Origin: Bacteroidota bacterium
Lineage (GTDB): Bacteria; Bacteroidota; Bacteroidia; Bacteroidales; UBA12481
Direction of reading: 5' to 3'
Assembly (NCBI GenBank): GCA_018669475.1
Contig: JABHCC010000149.1
Location: 1 to 64,000 of the forward strand
Length of the DNA: 64,000 bases
Shown here piece by piece: positions 35,974-45,647 of this stretch; position 1 is the stretch's first letter, and the number at the start of each line of letters is the position of its first letter. The translations under genes and the position numbers were made by a program. The notes below the pieces were generated by a model. The model was not told the DNA's origin. It did not search any database and saw only the letters and a list, made by a program, of their open reading frames with translations.

Positions 35974-38601
35974 ATGTTCTACAGAGTATTGGTTTTTTTC
36001 TGCATGATGGTCTGGTCGCTTGGTAGTTTTGGACAAAACAAGATATCAGGAACAGTGCATGATGAGAATGATGTACCGCTTCATTCGGCTACTGTTGTAT
36101 TATTGAACCCATCAGATTCTACAATGGAATATTTTGCTGTTACCAATGAAGACGGGGAATATTACATCCGAAATATCAATGATGGATCTTATTTAATGCA
36201 ATATGCCTTTGTAGGTATGCAATCACTATTTGCAGATATTGAAATTCCTACCGGAGATGGAGAAAATCTGGGTATTATAACAATGAAGGTTAAAGCTCTC
36301 GATGTTGAAGAGGTCTCAGTTGTAGGGGAATATGTACCTATGAAGTTTAAAAATGATACTGTTGAGTTTAATGCGAAAGCTTTTAAAACAAAGCCAGATG
36401 CTGTTGTTGAAGATCTGTTAAAGAAGTTGCCCGGCCTGGAAGTTGACCGTTCAGGGAACCTTAAAGCAATGGGTGAAGATGTAGTGAAGGTGTTGGTTGA
36501 TGGCAAGGAATTTTTCGGCAATGATGCTAAGGTAGCTACAAAAAATCTACCAGCTGATGCCATTGATAAGGTGCAAATCTATGATCGTAGATCTGATGTT
36601 TCTCAATTCACCGGAATTGATGATGGTGTACGCGACCGTACAATCGATCTGAAATTGAAAGAGGACAGAAAGAAGGGGATTTTCGGGAATATTCTTGCCG
36701 GACTTGGAACTGCTGAGCATTATCTTGCCAGTGGACGAGTTTTTCGATTCAACCAGGTATCTCAAGTTGCTATTCTCGGTAACTTTAACAACATTAATCG
36801 TTTCGGTGTAAAAGGGAATAATTTCGGTCAGGCAGCTGATGGATTTAATACTGCGGGTTCTGCTGGAATAAACCTGTCATATAATCCAAGTGACTGGAAC
36901 AGGTACTACATGAGTTATATGGCTAATGGTTCAAAATCGGTACTGGAACAGGAAACTGAGACGCAAAACTTCTTAAAGGATTTTGAATACTACCAGACAA
37001 ATACTCTGAATCAGACACGTAGAGATACTTCTCACAATTTACATTTTGGAGTAAGAGCCAGAGTATTGGCCTGGCATAATATTGTCGCCAATGCCAATGT
37101 GAATATCGCAGAAAGGAATGTGGTAAGGCAAACCCTAATGAACCGAATCATGAGTGATAGTCCGGTGAATCAGTTAATGAATGGGACTAATGAGGAGTCA
37201 AACTCTCTGAGTTCTAATGCAAATGCTACCTATATAATAAAATTGGATGAGGATAGGACTCAGATTACCACTAAGTTAGCTCTTAATGGGAGTACAAGCT
37301 TCAGTGCTTCTAACTGGAACAACTCCACAACATTTTACAGTCCGGATAGAATCATTCTGGAAGATCAATTTCAGGAAAATCACAACGAAAATCTGAATGC
37401 TACAGTTACTCCTGCCCTCGTGCAGAAACTCAATCGTTTCTGGTATTTTAACACGCATGTGGCGATGGGATTAAATACCCATTCACTAGACAGGAAGCAG
37501 GGAATTCCGGGTTTGACTAATATGATCACCGATTCTTTAAGTCCGAGGTTTAACAGAGATTATCGCTTTGTTCGTCCCGGTATATCCTTCCAGAGAAACA
37601 CTGAAAAGAATCAGCTGAACATTACTCTGGGGGCTGAATGGTCGAGCTTAAAACAGGTCTTATGGGATGATGATATAAGGGGAGAAAACTTCTTTTATCT
37701 GAAGCCCATGATCAGGTATAGCTCACAATACAAGCCTGGCAGGAGAATCGGGGCTAACTACTCAACAAATTTGAATTTACCGAATGTTGGACAATTGATG
37801 CCGGTTGTAAGTACATTAAATCCACTGAGTCTATACCAGGGAAACAGTCAACTCGAACCTGAATACAGGCACAATTTGGGAATGGAATGGCGAGTCTTTG
37901 ATCAATTCTCTTTCACTTCTTTTTTTACTCGCTTATCGGTGCATTATACTGAGAATAAGATTGGGATGTCAAGAACTATCAGTGATGATTTGCAGCAGTA
38001 TGTAACTCCGGTAAATGTACCATGGAATTTCGGGGGAAATGGAAATTTCAATTTCTCCACACCTATCCGTCCATTGGATGTGGTGATTGCTCTGAAAGTC
38101 AATGAGAGTTTTAACAGAGGGATCAATATTATCAATCATCAGGATAATATCGGATCTCACCTGACCCATAGCCTGGGTTTTGATATAAATAATCGGAATA
38201 AAAATATCTGGGATGCTGAAGTTGGAGCTTCCATATCCATGACCGACTCATGGTACTCAATTCAGGAAGACCAGAATAACCGGTATTATAACTTCAGTTA
38301 CTTTGGTGTTGTACGATGGACCCCATCTGAGAAGTTTAATATTAAGATCGATGCCGACATAACTAATTACAATTCACAAAGCTTCAACGAATCCGTAAGT
38401 ATCCCATTGATCGGGGCTGAAATGAATTTCTACTTTCTGAGTGGTAACCGTGCAGTACTGAGCCTTGAAGCCGTAGATATCCTGAATAAAAATACCGGCT
38501 TGATGCGGATCAGCGATATTAACTACCTGATGCAGCGGACGAGTAATATGCTGGGTCGTTATGTGATGTTGTCGTTAAAGTACCGATTGAATAAAATATA
38601 G
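35974..38601 (+). CDS. Outer-membrane receptor-like barrel with carboxypeptidase-regulatory domain
   Basis: An 875-residue protein from ATG 35974 with a signal peptide, a CarboxypepD_reg-like domain (about 20-105, GTVHDENDVPLHSATVVLL), a plug-like segment (VEDLLKKLPGLEVDRSGNL, KVLVDGKEFFGNDAKVATKNLP) and a long beta-barrel of the OMP_b-brl_3 type. It follows the GLPGLI gene, with which it forms a common pair. The plug lacks an obvious classical TonB box and the ligand is unknown. Confidence 0.88.
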   Translation: MFYRVLVFFCMMVWSLGSFGQNKISGTVHDENDVPLHSATVVLLNPSDSTMEYFAVTNEDGEYYIRNINDGSYLMQYAFVGMQSLFADIEIPTGDGENLGIITMKVKALDVEEVSVVGEYVPMKFKNDTVEFNAKAFKTKPDAVVEDLLKKLPGLEVDRSGNLKAMGEDVVKVLVDGKEFFGNDAKVATKNLPADAIDKVQIYDRRSDVSQFTGIDDGVRDRTIDLKLKEDRKKGIFGNILAGLGTAEHYLASGRVFRFNQVSQVAILGNFNNINRFGVKGNNFGQAADGFNTAGSAGINLSYNPSDWNRYYMSYMANGSKSVLEQETETQNFLKDFEYYQTNTLNQTRRDTSHNLHFGVRARVLAWHNIVANANVNIAERNVVRQTLMNRIMSDSPVNQLMNGTNEESNSLSSNANATYIIKLDEDRTQITTKLALNGSTSFSASNWNNSTTFYSPDRIILEDQFQENHNENLNATVTPALVQKLNRFWYFNTHVAMGLNTHSLDRKQGIPGLTNMITDSLSPRFNRDYRFVRPGISFQRNTEKNQLNITLGAEWSSLKQVLWDDDIRGENFFYLKPMIRYSSQYKPGRRIGANYSTNLNLPNVGQLMPVVSTLNPLSLYQGNSQLEPEYRHNLGMEWRVFDQFSFTSFFTRLSVHYTENKIGMSRTISDDLQQYVTPVNVPWNFGGNGNFNFSTPIRPLDVVIALKVNESFNRGINIINHQDNIGSHLTHSLGFDINNRNKNIWDAEVGASISMTDSWYSIQEDQNNRYYNFSYFGVVRWTPSEKFNIKIDADITNYNSQSFNESVSIPLIGAEMNFYFLSGNRAVLSLEAVDILNKNTGLMRISDINYLMQRTSNMLGRYVMLSLKYRLNKI

Positions 38602-38633
38602 TAACTTCATTGGTTGGCATTGAAACTAGTAGT

Positions 38634-39926
38634 ATGACAATCAGAAGACGCGATTTTATTAAAAGCAGCTCAGCAGCTGTTGGGGGAATGTTGATTCCAG
38701 GTGTCGCACAGGCATCGTTTACATCACGGGATTTTACTTTTCAAAAGGCACCTATCAGAGTTTCTCAATTGAAAAAACCACTGGCAATTGCTATGTGGGA
38801 CTACAGTTGAATATTGCGCCATCACAAATTTGGAGAGTTTAAAGACTGGGATATAGCACTTGAGGGTTTGGCTGAAAGAGGATATAATGCAATCCGAGTG
38901 GATGCTATGCCCCAGTTTGTAGCTGCTGATTCGGATGGCAGAATCCGGGGTAGTTTTAAGAGCATTAAAGAAAATTGGACTCCATCGCTATGGGGTAATG
39001 ATTTCACAATGGAATTTAATCCCAGACAAGCCTTATTAGAATTCCTTCCAAAATGTCAAAAATATGGGATTAAGGTTGGTTTGGCAAGTTGGTTTATGCG
39101 TCATGGAACTGACAGAAAAGGTATTTTTAATGAGGAGGGAGGACTGTTGCGGGCCTGGGATGAAACACTGTGTTTTTTGCAAGCAAATAACTTGCTGAGC
39201 AATGTGGTTTATGTGGATCTACTTAACGAATACCCCAACTGGCACGGATATGATTGGTTTAAAGGAGAAATGAACAAACGCTCTGACCAGAACAAATTTA
39301 TCCTTGATAATCCTGATGCTAATGTCCCTACAGATTTTAACTTTGATACATCACAAGGAAATTCACTCCAGAGACACTTATATGAGAACTTTATTAATTC
39401 TACTATAAAAGTTTTGCGTGACAAGTATCCTGATCTTGACTATTTTGCATCTTTAGATTCAGGGATGCATCTGGGACGTATTGATTTAAATAATTTTAGT
39501 GCTCTGGATTACCACATCTGGTTTGCCCACAAGGGAGGAATACCTGGTCTTGATGTTGTTAGATCGAGGAAAGCAGATTCTGATTACCACAAAGCATATT
39601 CTGGCCTGATGGATTTCTGGAAGACAAACAAAGATCATCTCATTAACTGGATGGATGGGAGAATTTCAGATATATCAGATGCAGCTTCGAAAAACAATAT
39701 TGTATGTGGCAATACTGAGGGATGGGGGCCTATTTGGTGGTTTGACCATCCCGGATTGGATTGGAGATGGGTCCAGGAATGTGCTGATATATGCGTAGAC
39801 CTTGCATTAAAGCATAGCAACTATAAGTTCATTTGCACCTCAAATTTTACTCATCCTCAGTTCAGGGGAATCTGGAATGATATTAGTTGGCACAGGCAGA
39901 TTACCTCACGGATATTAAAAGGATAA
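38634..39926 (+). pseudogene. Cellulase-like GH-A protein interrupted by one in-frame TGA
   Basis: A Tat signal (RRRDFIKSSSAAVGG) opens a 430-codon reading frame that is broken only by TGA at 38808-38810. The frame on both sides is identical: upstream ends MWDYS, downstream continues ILRHHKFGEFKDWD. Relatives carry an aromatic residue, typically Trp, at this point, so TGG to TGA is the simplest explanation. The rest looks intact and has catalytic-type motifs of clan GH-A: DLLNEYP (likely acid/base Glu) and NTEGWGP (likely nucleophile Glu). No ribosome-binding sequence or ATG follows the stop to allow restart. It may be a recent pseudogene, a sequencing error, or a readthrough gene. Confidence 0.82.
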
Positions 39927-39936
39927 TAGAGTCTGC

Positions 39937-40815
39937 TTACTTCACGTATCTGGCTTTGTTTAAATAATCGAAACTCTCCTGGGCACTGGCTAGTGGATCA
40001 TTATTGGTATATTCTTCAATTTCTACATACCAGTCTTTCATCTTAGACCGGTTCATCTGTTTGAAGATGGCTTCAAAATCCATCATTCCACTGGCACCAA
40101 TCTCTTTTTCATCTTTGATATGGGTTAAGATGATCTGATCGGAGTATTTCTTTAGATATTCTGCCGGATTGGCTCCACCCACTTGGCACCAGTACACATC
40201 AAGCTCAAAGCAGACTTTGTCTTTGTCGGTATTCGCGAGCATATAATCATATATTACATGATCACCTATCTTTTTGAATTCGCCTGCATGGTTATGAAAA
40301 CCAAAGGTAATTCCAGATTTTTTCGTCAACTCTCCTACTTTATTGAAATATTCGCAATACCTTTTCAAATCATTCAGTTCATTCTTTTCACCGACTGGCA
40401 GAAAAGGCATTACCATATAGATCATTTCTGCTTTGTTATGTGCCTCTGTGGCTATTTTCCACCAGTCCATGACTTTGTCTTCATTCCCCTTGGTATAGGA
40501 CTGACCCAGATGGGCACTGGTGACTTTCATTCCCAAACTATCTACCTGCTTTTTGAATTCTACAGGCTTTAATCCGTAGATTTTCCCATCGGAATAGCCT
40601 GCTGTTTCAAGATTTTTGTAGCCGATTTTAGCAACTGCCTCAAGAGTTGCCTGAATGCCCTCTTTGTTAACCATACTCCGCAAAGAGTATAGTTGAAGAC
40701 CAATATTTTTACCGGCTGGGGTGAGCATGCCATTTGAGGAAAAAAGCTGAGGGGCCACCAGACTACCGGCAGCCAGAAGAGAAGCTTGTTTGATGAAATT
40801 TCGTCTGTTTTGCAT
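39937..40815 (-). CDS. Tat-exported sugar phosphate isomerase/epimerase family protein
   Basis: A 292-residue TIM-barrel protein of the xylose-isomerase-like/AP-endonuclease-2 family. The N-terminus is a Tat signal (RRNFIKQASLLAAG). The barrel shows metal-ligand-type strands: TSAHLG, FHNHAGEF, ELDVYWCQVGG, THIKDE and DWYVEIEEY. Members act on 3-keto sugars or inositols, which fits the DUF1080 proteins in this window, but the reaction here is not known. It is convergent with the broken cellulase-like gene, 10 bases away. Confidence 0.85.
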   Translation of the reverse strand: MQNRRNFIKQASLLAAGSLVAPQLFSSNGMLTPAGKNIGLQLYSLRSMVNKEGIQATLEAVAKIGYKNLETAGYSDGKIYGLKPVEFKKQVDSLGMKVTSAHLGQSYTKGNEDKVMDWWKIATEAHNKAEMIYMVMPFLPVGEKNELNDLKRYCEYFNKVGELTKKSGITFGFHNHAGEFKKIGDHVIYDYMLANTDKDKVCFELDVYWCQVGGANPAEYLKKYSDQIILTHIKDEKEIGASGMMDFEAIFKQMNRSKMKDWYVEIEEYTNNDPLASAQESFDYLNKARYVK

Positions 40816-41033
40816 GCCTGAAGATAGTAAATGTTTCCCTTTTCAGGACCTGTAAAATTCAAGAACAGGAATAATTTCTCTATGATTGGCCATTTGATCC
40901 CGATCTTTTTTATTTTACCTCCAGCAATGTTATAATTCTCATTTTATCGGCTCATGATTGAACAAAGGCATGGGTCTTTCTTTTTTGAGTAACTTTAGAT
41001 ATGTTTGAGTAGCTTATTATCAAAACAATAATT

Positions 41034-43418
41034 ATGCTGAAACCTGAATATGCGGATCGTATTTACTTTTTAAAAGACCGTGTTCTTTGCACTCCTCCAG
41101 AGATGGATTTGGAGAATGCCGAGATTCTGACCAATGGTTTCAGGGAGTTTGAGGGTGAGCCCCTTGTAATGAGGAAAGCCAAAGCATTTCGGAAACAATG
41201 CCTGGAAAAAACTGTAAGAATCTGGGATAAGGAACTCATCGTTGGATGTTCAGGTAGTAAACTCCGTGCCGGAATTCTATGTGCGGATACTTGTTGGTCG
41301 GTGCTTAACGAGGAGCTAGATACCATTTCAGAAAGATCCTATGATCCCTTTCATTTGAAAGATGAAGACAGAAGTTTGTTTGAGCAGAAGGTCAGGCCGT
41401 ATTGGAAAGGTAGATCAAGCTACGAGGAGTGGATGGCACAGATACCTGATGACACCAGAGACTTGCGTGATGCAGGAGTGGTTTATATTGACAGAAAGGC
41501 GGTTAGAGGTTTTGGTGAAACCACTGCTGGATACGAGTGGCTCATCCGGGAGGGTATTATTGGTATTGAAGAAGTGATTAGAAAAAGAAGAGCCAGGCTT
41601 GATATAACTGTACCTGGCGATTACCAGAAGGATTATTATTTAGAGTCTTTACTTATCGTCGGTGATGGCATGAAGAAGCTGTCGATACGCTATAGCAGAG
41701 AGGCTGAACATCTTGCCTCATTGGCTATGGATGGGGAGAGAAAAAGGGAGCTGCTTGAAATAGCTGAAGTTTGCCTAAGAGTTCCTACCCATCCTGCCCA
41801 ATCATTTCGAGAAGCATTACAAGCTCTTTATTTCTATCAGACTTTTATCTTCATGGAACAAAATGCGGCCAGTTATAATCCCGGCCGTATGGATCAATAT
41901 CTCTTACCATATTATAATGCTGATCTCAAGTCTGGGGCAATTACCAAAGACCAGGCTCAGGAGCTGATTGAATGTCTTTGGGTCAAATTTGCTGAGCCTT
42001 GCCTTTTTCAGGATGCTGTCACCGCCGAGTTTGCAGCTGGCTATCCCATGTTCCAGAATGTATGTGTGGGAGGAGTGGATGAAACTGGCAGGGATGCTGT
42101 TAATGAATTGTCATACATGATTCTTCAGGCAACAATGGACGTTCAGTTATATCAGCCATCTTTATCGGTCAGGTACAGTCTGGCAAAAAATCCGAGCAAT
42201 TTTCTGAGAAAAGTAGTGGAACTGATTGCTTTAGGTACAGGCTTTCCTGCATTTCATAACGATGATATAGGCATAAGAATGTTAATGAACAAGGGCATTC
42301 CTTTACGGGAGGCTTTTGACTGGAATCCATGTGGTTGTGTGGAAACAAATCTTGAAGGACGACTACGTCATTATACCGCTCTGGCAGATGTAAATCTGGG
42401 TTCAGTTATTGAGTTAGCGCTTTTGGATGGCCGTAGTCGGAAAGCCAATAAGTACGTCTCTGTCAGAACAGGCAATGCTGAAGAGTTTGAGACTTTCGAA
42501 TTGTTCCTTGATGCAATAAAGAAACAGTTCGCCTATGTAACCAGGGCGGTGGTGAAAGGCAGTCATATTATTGATGAGGTTTGTATGAACAGGCCCTCAC
42601 CAGCACTGTCTTTAACATTCAAAGACTGCATTGAAAGTGCCAAAGATTATGCCTGGGGAGGAGCAAAATATAATACTGGAAATGGGATTATTCTGATTGG
42701 TGTGGCTGACCTGATAAACAGTATTTCTGCAATAAAGCATATTGTTTTCGACACTCAACTTGTCAGTATGTCGCAATTACTCAAAGCCTTAGAGGATGAT
42801 TTTGATGGTCATGATGATATCCTGAAACTCTGTCGTAAGGCGCCAAAATATGGTAATGATAATCCCGATGTTGACTGGATAGCAGGTGATATTTTTACAT
42901 ATTTTGCTGATGAGATTGAGAGCTATAATTCCAAATTTGGTAAGATGACTCCAGGTATTCTACCTGTATCAGGAAATACCCCATTCGGACTTGAGGTTGG
43001 AGCATTACCATCGGGAAAGAGGGCCTGGAAACCACTTGCCGATGGAGTGAGTCCCATGGGGGGGACTGACATGAACGGATCAGGTTCTGTGTTGAAATCA
43101 GTTGCAAATATTCCTCATGATCGCTTTGTACAGGGCACCCTGCTGAATTTGAAAGTAGAACCAGCTATGTTACATGATGAGAACGGAGTAAGACAGATGA
43201 TGGCTTTCCTGAAATCAATGTGCAGCCTTGGGGTTTATCATGTTCAGTTCAATGTTATTGATCAGGAAAAACTACTCAAAGCTCAGGAGTCTCCGGATGA
43301 TTATCGAGGACTTCTTGTAAGGGTAGCTGGGTATTCTGCCTACTTTGTCGAGTTAGGAAAAGATGTTCAGGATGATATAATCGGTAGAACAATGCTCCAT
43401 GGAATCTCAGTCGGGTAG
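41034..43418 (+). CDS. Glycyl radical enzyme, unassigned subclass
   Basis: A 794-residue radical enzyme of the pyruvate formate-lyase superfamily. The glycyl radical loop is RVAGYSAYF with Gly766, followed by QDDIIGRT. The thiyl site is CGCVETNLEGR (about residues 432-442). The GCVE core with its Glu is the hallmark of eliminase/dehydratase-type members (diol, choline, hydroxyproline), not of PFL itself, yet the residue after Glu is Thr where those families normally have Pro. Length is typical. Its activase gene overlaps its end. The substrate cannot be called; neighbouring sugar genes suggest a polyol or sugar-acid product. Confidence 0.9.
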   Translation: MLKPEYADRIYFLKDRVLCTPPEMDLENAEILTNGFREFEGEPLVMRKAKAFRKQCLEKTVRIWDKELIVGCSGSKLRAGILCADTCWSVLNEELDTISERSYDPFHLKDEDRSLFEQKVRPYWKGRSSYEEWMAQIPDDTRDLRDAGVVYIDRKAVRGFGETTAGYEWLIREGIIGIEEVIRKRRARLDITVPGDYQKDYYLESLLIVGDGMKKLSIRYSREAEHLASLAMDGERKRELLEIAEVCLRVPTHPAQSFREALQALYFYQTFIFMEQNAASYNPGRMDQYLLPYYNADLKSGAITKDQAQELIECLWVKFAEPCLFQDAVTAEFAAGYPMFQNVCVGGVDETGRDAVNELSYMILQATMDVQLYQPSLSVRYSLAKNPSNFLRKVVELIALGTGFPAFHNDDIGIRMLMNKGIPLREAFDWNPCGCVETNLEGRLRHYTALADVNLGSVIELALLDGRSRKANKYVSVRTGNAEEFETFELFLDAIKKQFAYVTRAVVKGSHIIDEVCMNRPSPALSLTFKDCIESAKDYAWGGAKYNTGNGIILIGVADLINSISAIKHIVFDTQLVSMSQLLKALEDDFDGHDDILKLCRKAPKYGNDNPDVDWIAGDIFTYFADEIESYNSKFGKMTPGILPVSGNTPFGLEVGALPSGKRAWKPLADGVSPMGGTDMNGSGSVLKSVANIPHDRFVQGTLLNLKVEPAMLHDENGVRQMMAFLKSMCSLGVYHVQFNVIDQEKLLKAQESPDDYRGLLVRVAGYSAYFVELGKDVQDDIIGRTMLHGISVG

Positions 43419-44355
43419 AAAAACAACAGACGATGTTAAAGCTGTGGTTCTCCGTATTGAGAGGATGTCTATTTTTGATGGGCCGGGTTTGCGAACGGTT
43501 GTGTTCCTAAAAGGATGCCATCTCAACTGCCAATGGTGTTCAACTCCGGAGTCTCAAATTATAAAACCAGAAAAGGGATTTTTGCAAGATCGCTGCAGAG
43601 AGTGTGGATCCTGTATTGAAAATTGTAAAACAGGAGCCCTTTCGATGATAGAAGGAAGAGTTGTGACTGACCACTCCCTGTGTAGTTCATGTTTTGAATG
43701 TGTAGATATTTGTCCTCATGATGCACACAAAAGCTTTGGACAGGAAATGACAGATTCTCAGGTGTTTGATGAGATTAGCAAGGATGAAGTATTTTTCTTT
43801 CACTCGGGAGGTGGTGTAACTATTAGCGGAGGGGAATGTCTTTGTCAGCCTGATTTTGTCATCTCTGTTTTAAAGAAATGCAGGATTCGTGGTATCTTTA
43901 CGGCAATTGAAACAAGCCTTTCAGTAAGCTGGGAGATTATCGAAAATGTGCTTCCGTTTATTGATAATCTGTATGTGGATATTAAACATTTGGATACCAG
44001 AATGCACAAGAAATTTGTCGGTGTCAATAATAAACTTATTCTCTCCAATCTTGAAAAACTTGATAGATCTGAATTACCATTCGATTTGCATATTCGCATA
44101 CCATTGATTCCGGGAGTTAATGATGATGATGCCTCTCTTTTAGCCCTGATTCCTGTCATGAAGTCGTTAAAGAGGCTTACTGACATTGAAATTCTTCCGT
44201 ACCACCGCCTTGGTGTTGGAACCTATGCCCAGCTGGGTAAGGATTACAAATTTGAGGGTCTTCAGCCGCCAACAGAGGAATATATTGCCGAACGCATTGA
44301 GTTTTTGAGTAAACAGGAATTGACCGTTCCGCTTAGAATTGCAGGAGGTGCTTAG
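43399..44355 (+). CDS. Glycyl radical enzyme activase (radical SAM)
   Basis: A 318-residue activase that abstracts hydrogen from the glycine of its partner. It has the radical SAM motif CHLNCQWC (CX3CX2C, near residue 34-41) and an inserted ferredoxin-like domain with two clusters, CRECGSCIENC and CSSCFECVDICP, as in eliminase-type activases. GGGVTISGGE and the late LPYHRLG are family features. It overlaps the glycyl radical enzyme gene by 20 bases, so the two are translationally coupled. Confidence 0.93.
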   Translation: MESQSGRKTTDDVKAVVLRIERMSIFDGPGLRTVVFLKGCHLNCQWCSTPESQIIKPEKGFLQDRCRECGSCIENCKTGALSMIEGRVVTDHSLCSSCFECVDICPHDAHKSFGQEMTDSQVFDEISKDEVFFFHSGGGVTISGGECLCQPDFVISVLKKCRIRGIFTAIETSLSVSWEIIENVLPFIDNLYVDIKHLDTRMHKKFVGVNNKLILSNLEKLDRSELPFDLHIRIPLIPGVNDDDASLLALIPVMKSLKRLTDIEILPYHRLGVGTYAQLGKDYKFEGLQPPTEEYIAERIEFLSKQELTVPLRIAGGA

Positions 44356-44392
44356 GATACCTTAATCCTTAAATCCGGATAGGAATAGGTGA

Positions 44393-45514
44393 TTATTTTC
44401 CACCGAACAGTTTATATATTTCCGAACCTGCAGCCAAAAAGGCCCCTGTTCCATATACTTCAGATTTATCGGGCCAGGCTTTTCCCGGACCTGCACCAAT
44501 TGGCTGCACATAACCCAGCATGCCATCTTTGTTAACATGTCCTGCCATGGCTCTCCAGCCTTTTTTCACTGCATCGATGTAGTCGGTTTTTTCAAGAATT
44601 CCCTGATTAACACCCCAGGCTAAACCAAAAACATAGAATGATGAGCCACTTGTTTCAGGTGTTGGATAATAATCCTGTCCTAACAAACTCATAGCCCAAT
44701 GGCCCTGAGGCGTTTGGATTTCCAGTAATTTTTTAGCCATCTTTTTGTAGAGCTTTAGAAAGTACTTGTATTCCTTGCTCTGAGGGTTTAGCTCAGTCAT
44801 TATGTTGGCCAATCCTGCAAAAACCCAGCCGTTGCCCCTGGCCCAGAATACCTTGGTGCCATTATCCCTTTTACTTATATAACTTTCATCGCGATAAAAT
44901 AAGTTTTCCTTTTTATCGAACAGGAAATCTGTTGTAGCCTTATATTCTTTCATCAGGAAATCAAGATATTTTCTTTCTCCGGTGATGTTGTACAGCTTGG
45001 CCCATACAGGGGGTGACATAAACAAGGCATCGCACCAGTTCCACCGATCCTGATGATAGGGTGTTTTCCAGGTAAGAACAGATTGAGAGGGGTGCATCAT
45101 GATAAAACCAAACTGTTTCTTGGTTGGCTCGAGCATCTTCTCTTCTCCGTATTTACGGTACAGCTCAGCATACATCTGACCAACAGTATGGTCATCAGCA
45201 TGATATTGCCTTTTATGCAACATCCACTCGTTTTCGGCGCCAATGGATTTAAGCCAGGTGTAATATTTATCATCATCAGCCATAGCTGCCCATTTTACCA
45301 TTCCCACATACAAAGCCCCTTTTGTCCAGGCCAGTGGATGGTGTGGAACTTTGTGCCCGCTATACAAATCATTGATGTGCTCAATTTGCCTATCGGCCAC
45401 TTTCTGCATAATAGCTTTAACTTCTGATGGCTTTATTTCCTGGGCAGAAAGTATTCCATTTATAGTAATAAATACCAGGCATACAGCCAGTAATCGTATT
45501 GTAAAAAACCTCAT
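44393..45514 (-). CDS. GH105 unsaturated rhamnogalacturonyl/glucuronyl hydrolase
   Basis: A 373-residue secreted enzyme (signal peptide ending ILSAQ) with the alpha6/alpha6 barrel of GH105/GH88. Visible motifs are WTKGALYVGM, HADDHTVGQMY, NWCDALFMSPP (with the catalytic-type Asp), WARGNGWVFAGL and ETSGSSFYVFGLAWG. It hydrolyses the unsaturated sugar left by polysaccharide lyases, such as rhamnogalacturonan or ulvan lyases. It is divergent from the pectate-lyase-like gene, and a LacI-type palindrome lies between them. Confidence 0.9.
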   Translation of the reverse strand: MRFFTIRLLAVCLVFITINGILSAQEIKPSEVKAIMQKVADRQIEHINDLYSGHKVPHHPLAWTKGALYVGMVKWAAMADDDKYYTWLKSIGAENEWMLHKRQYHADDHTVGQMYAELYRKYGEEKMLEPTKKQFGFIMMHPSQSVLTWKTPYHQDRWNWCDALFMSPPVWAKLYNITGERKYLDFLMKEYKATTDFLFDKKENLFYRDESYISKRDNGTKVFWARGNGWVFAGLANIMTELNPQSKEYKYFLKLYKKMAKKLLEIQTPQGHWAMSLLGQDYYPTPETSGSSFYVFGLAWGVNQGILEKTDYIDAVKKGWRAMAGHVNKDGMLGYVQPIGAGPGKAWPDKSEVYGTGAFLAAGSEIYKLFGGK

Positions 45515-45568
45515 AATCGTCAGATCGTTTAGTGTTAAAATGAATCATTGAGTCCAATGAATGCCATA

Positions 45569-45600
45569 CAAATTTATGATTATTTTATGCAAACGTTTGC
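45569..45600. promoter_or_regulatory. LacI-type operator beside the GH105 promoter
   Basis: GCAAACGTTTGC (45589-45600) is a perfect 12-bp palindrome with the central CG typical of LacI/GalR operators. On the minus strand it lies 13 bases upstream of TAAATTTG (45569-45576 complement), a good -7 element for the GH105 gene. It also lies upstream of the divergent beta-helix gene. It could control both. No LacI-family gene is in the window. Confidence 0.65.
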
Positions 45601-45647
45601 GTTATTATGAATTCTTTTTTAAGCATAATTGACGATATTTACTTTAT

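Noticed and set aside
38808-38810. TGA as selenocysteine or Trp recoding.
   Set aside because: TGA ends several clear genes here (for example 52545, 54173, 60960), no SECIS-like hairpin is evident after it and the position fits Trp rather than Cys, so mutation is the simpler explanation.
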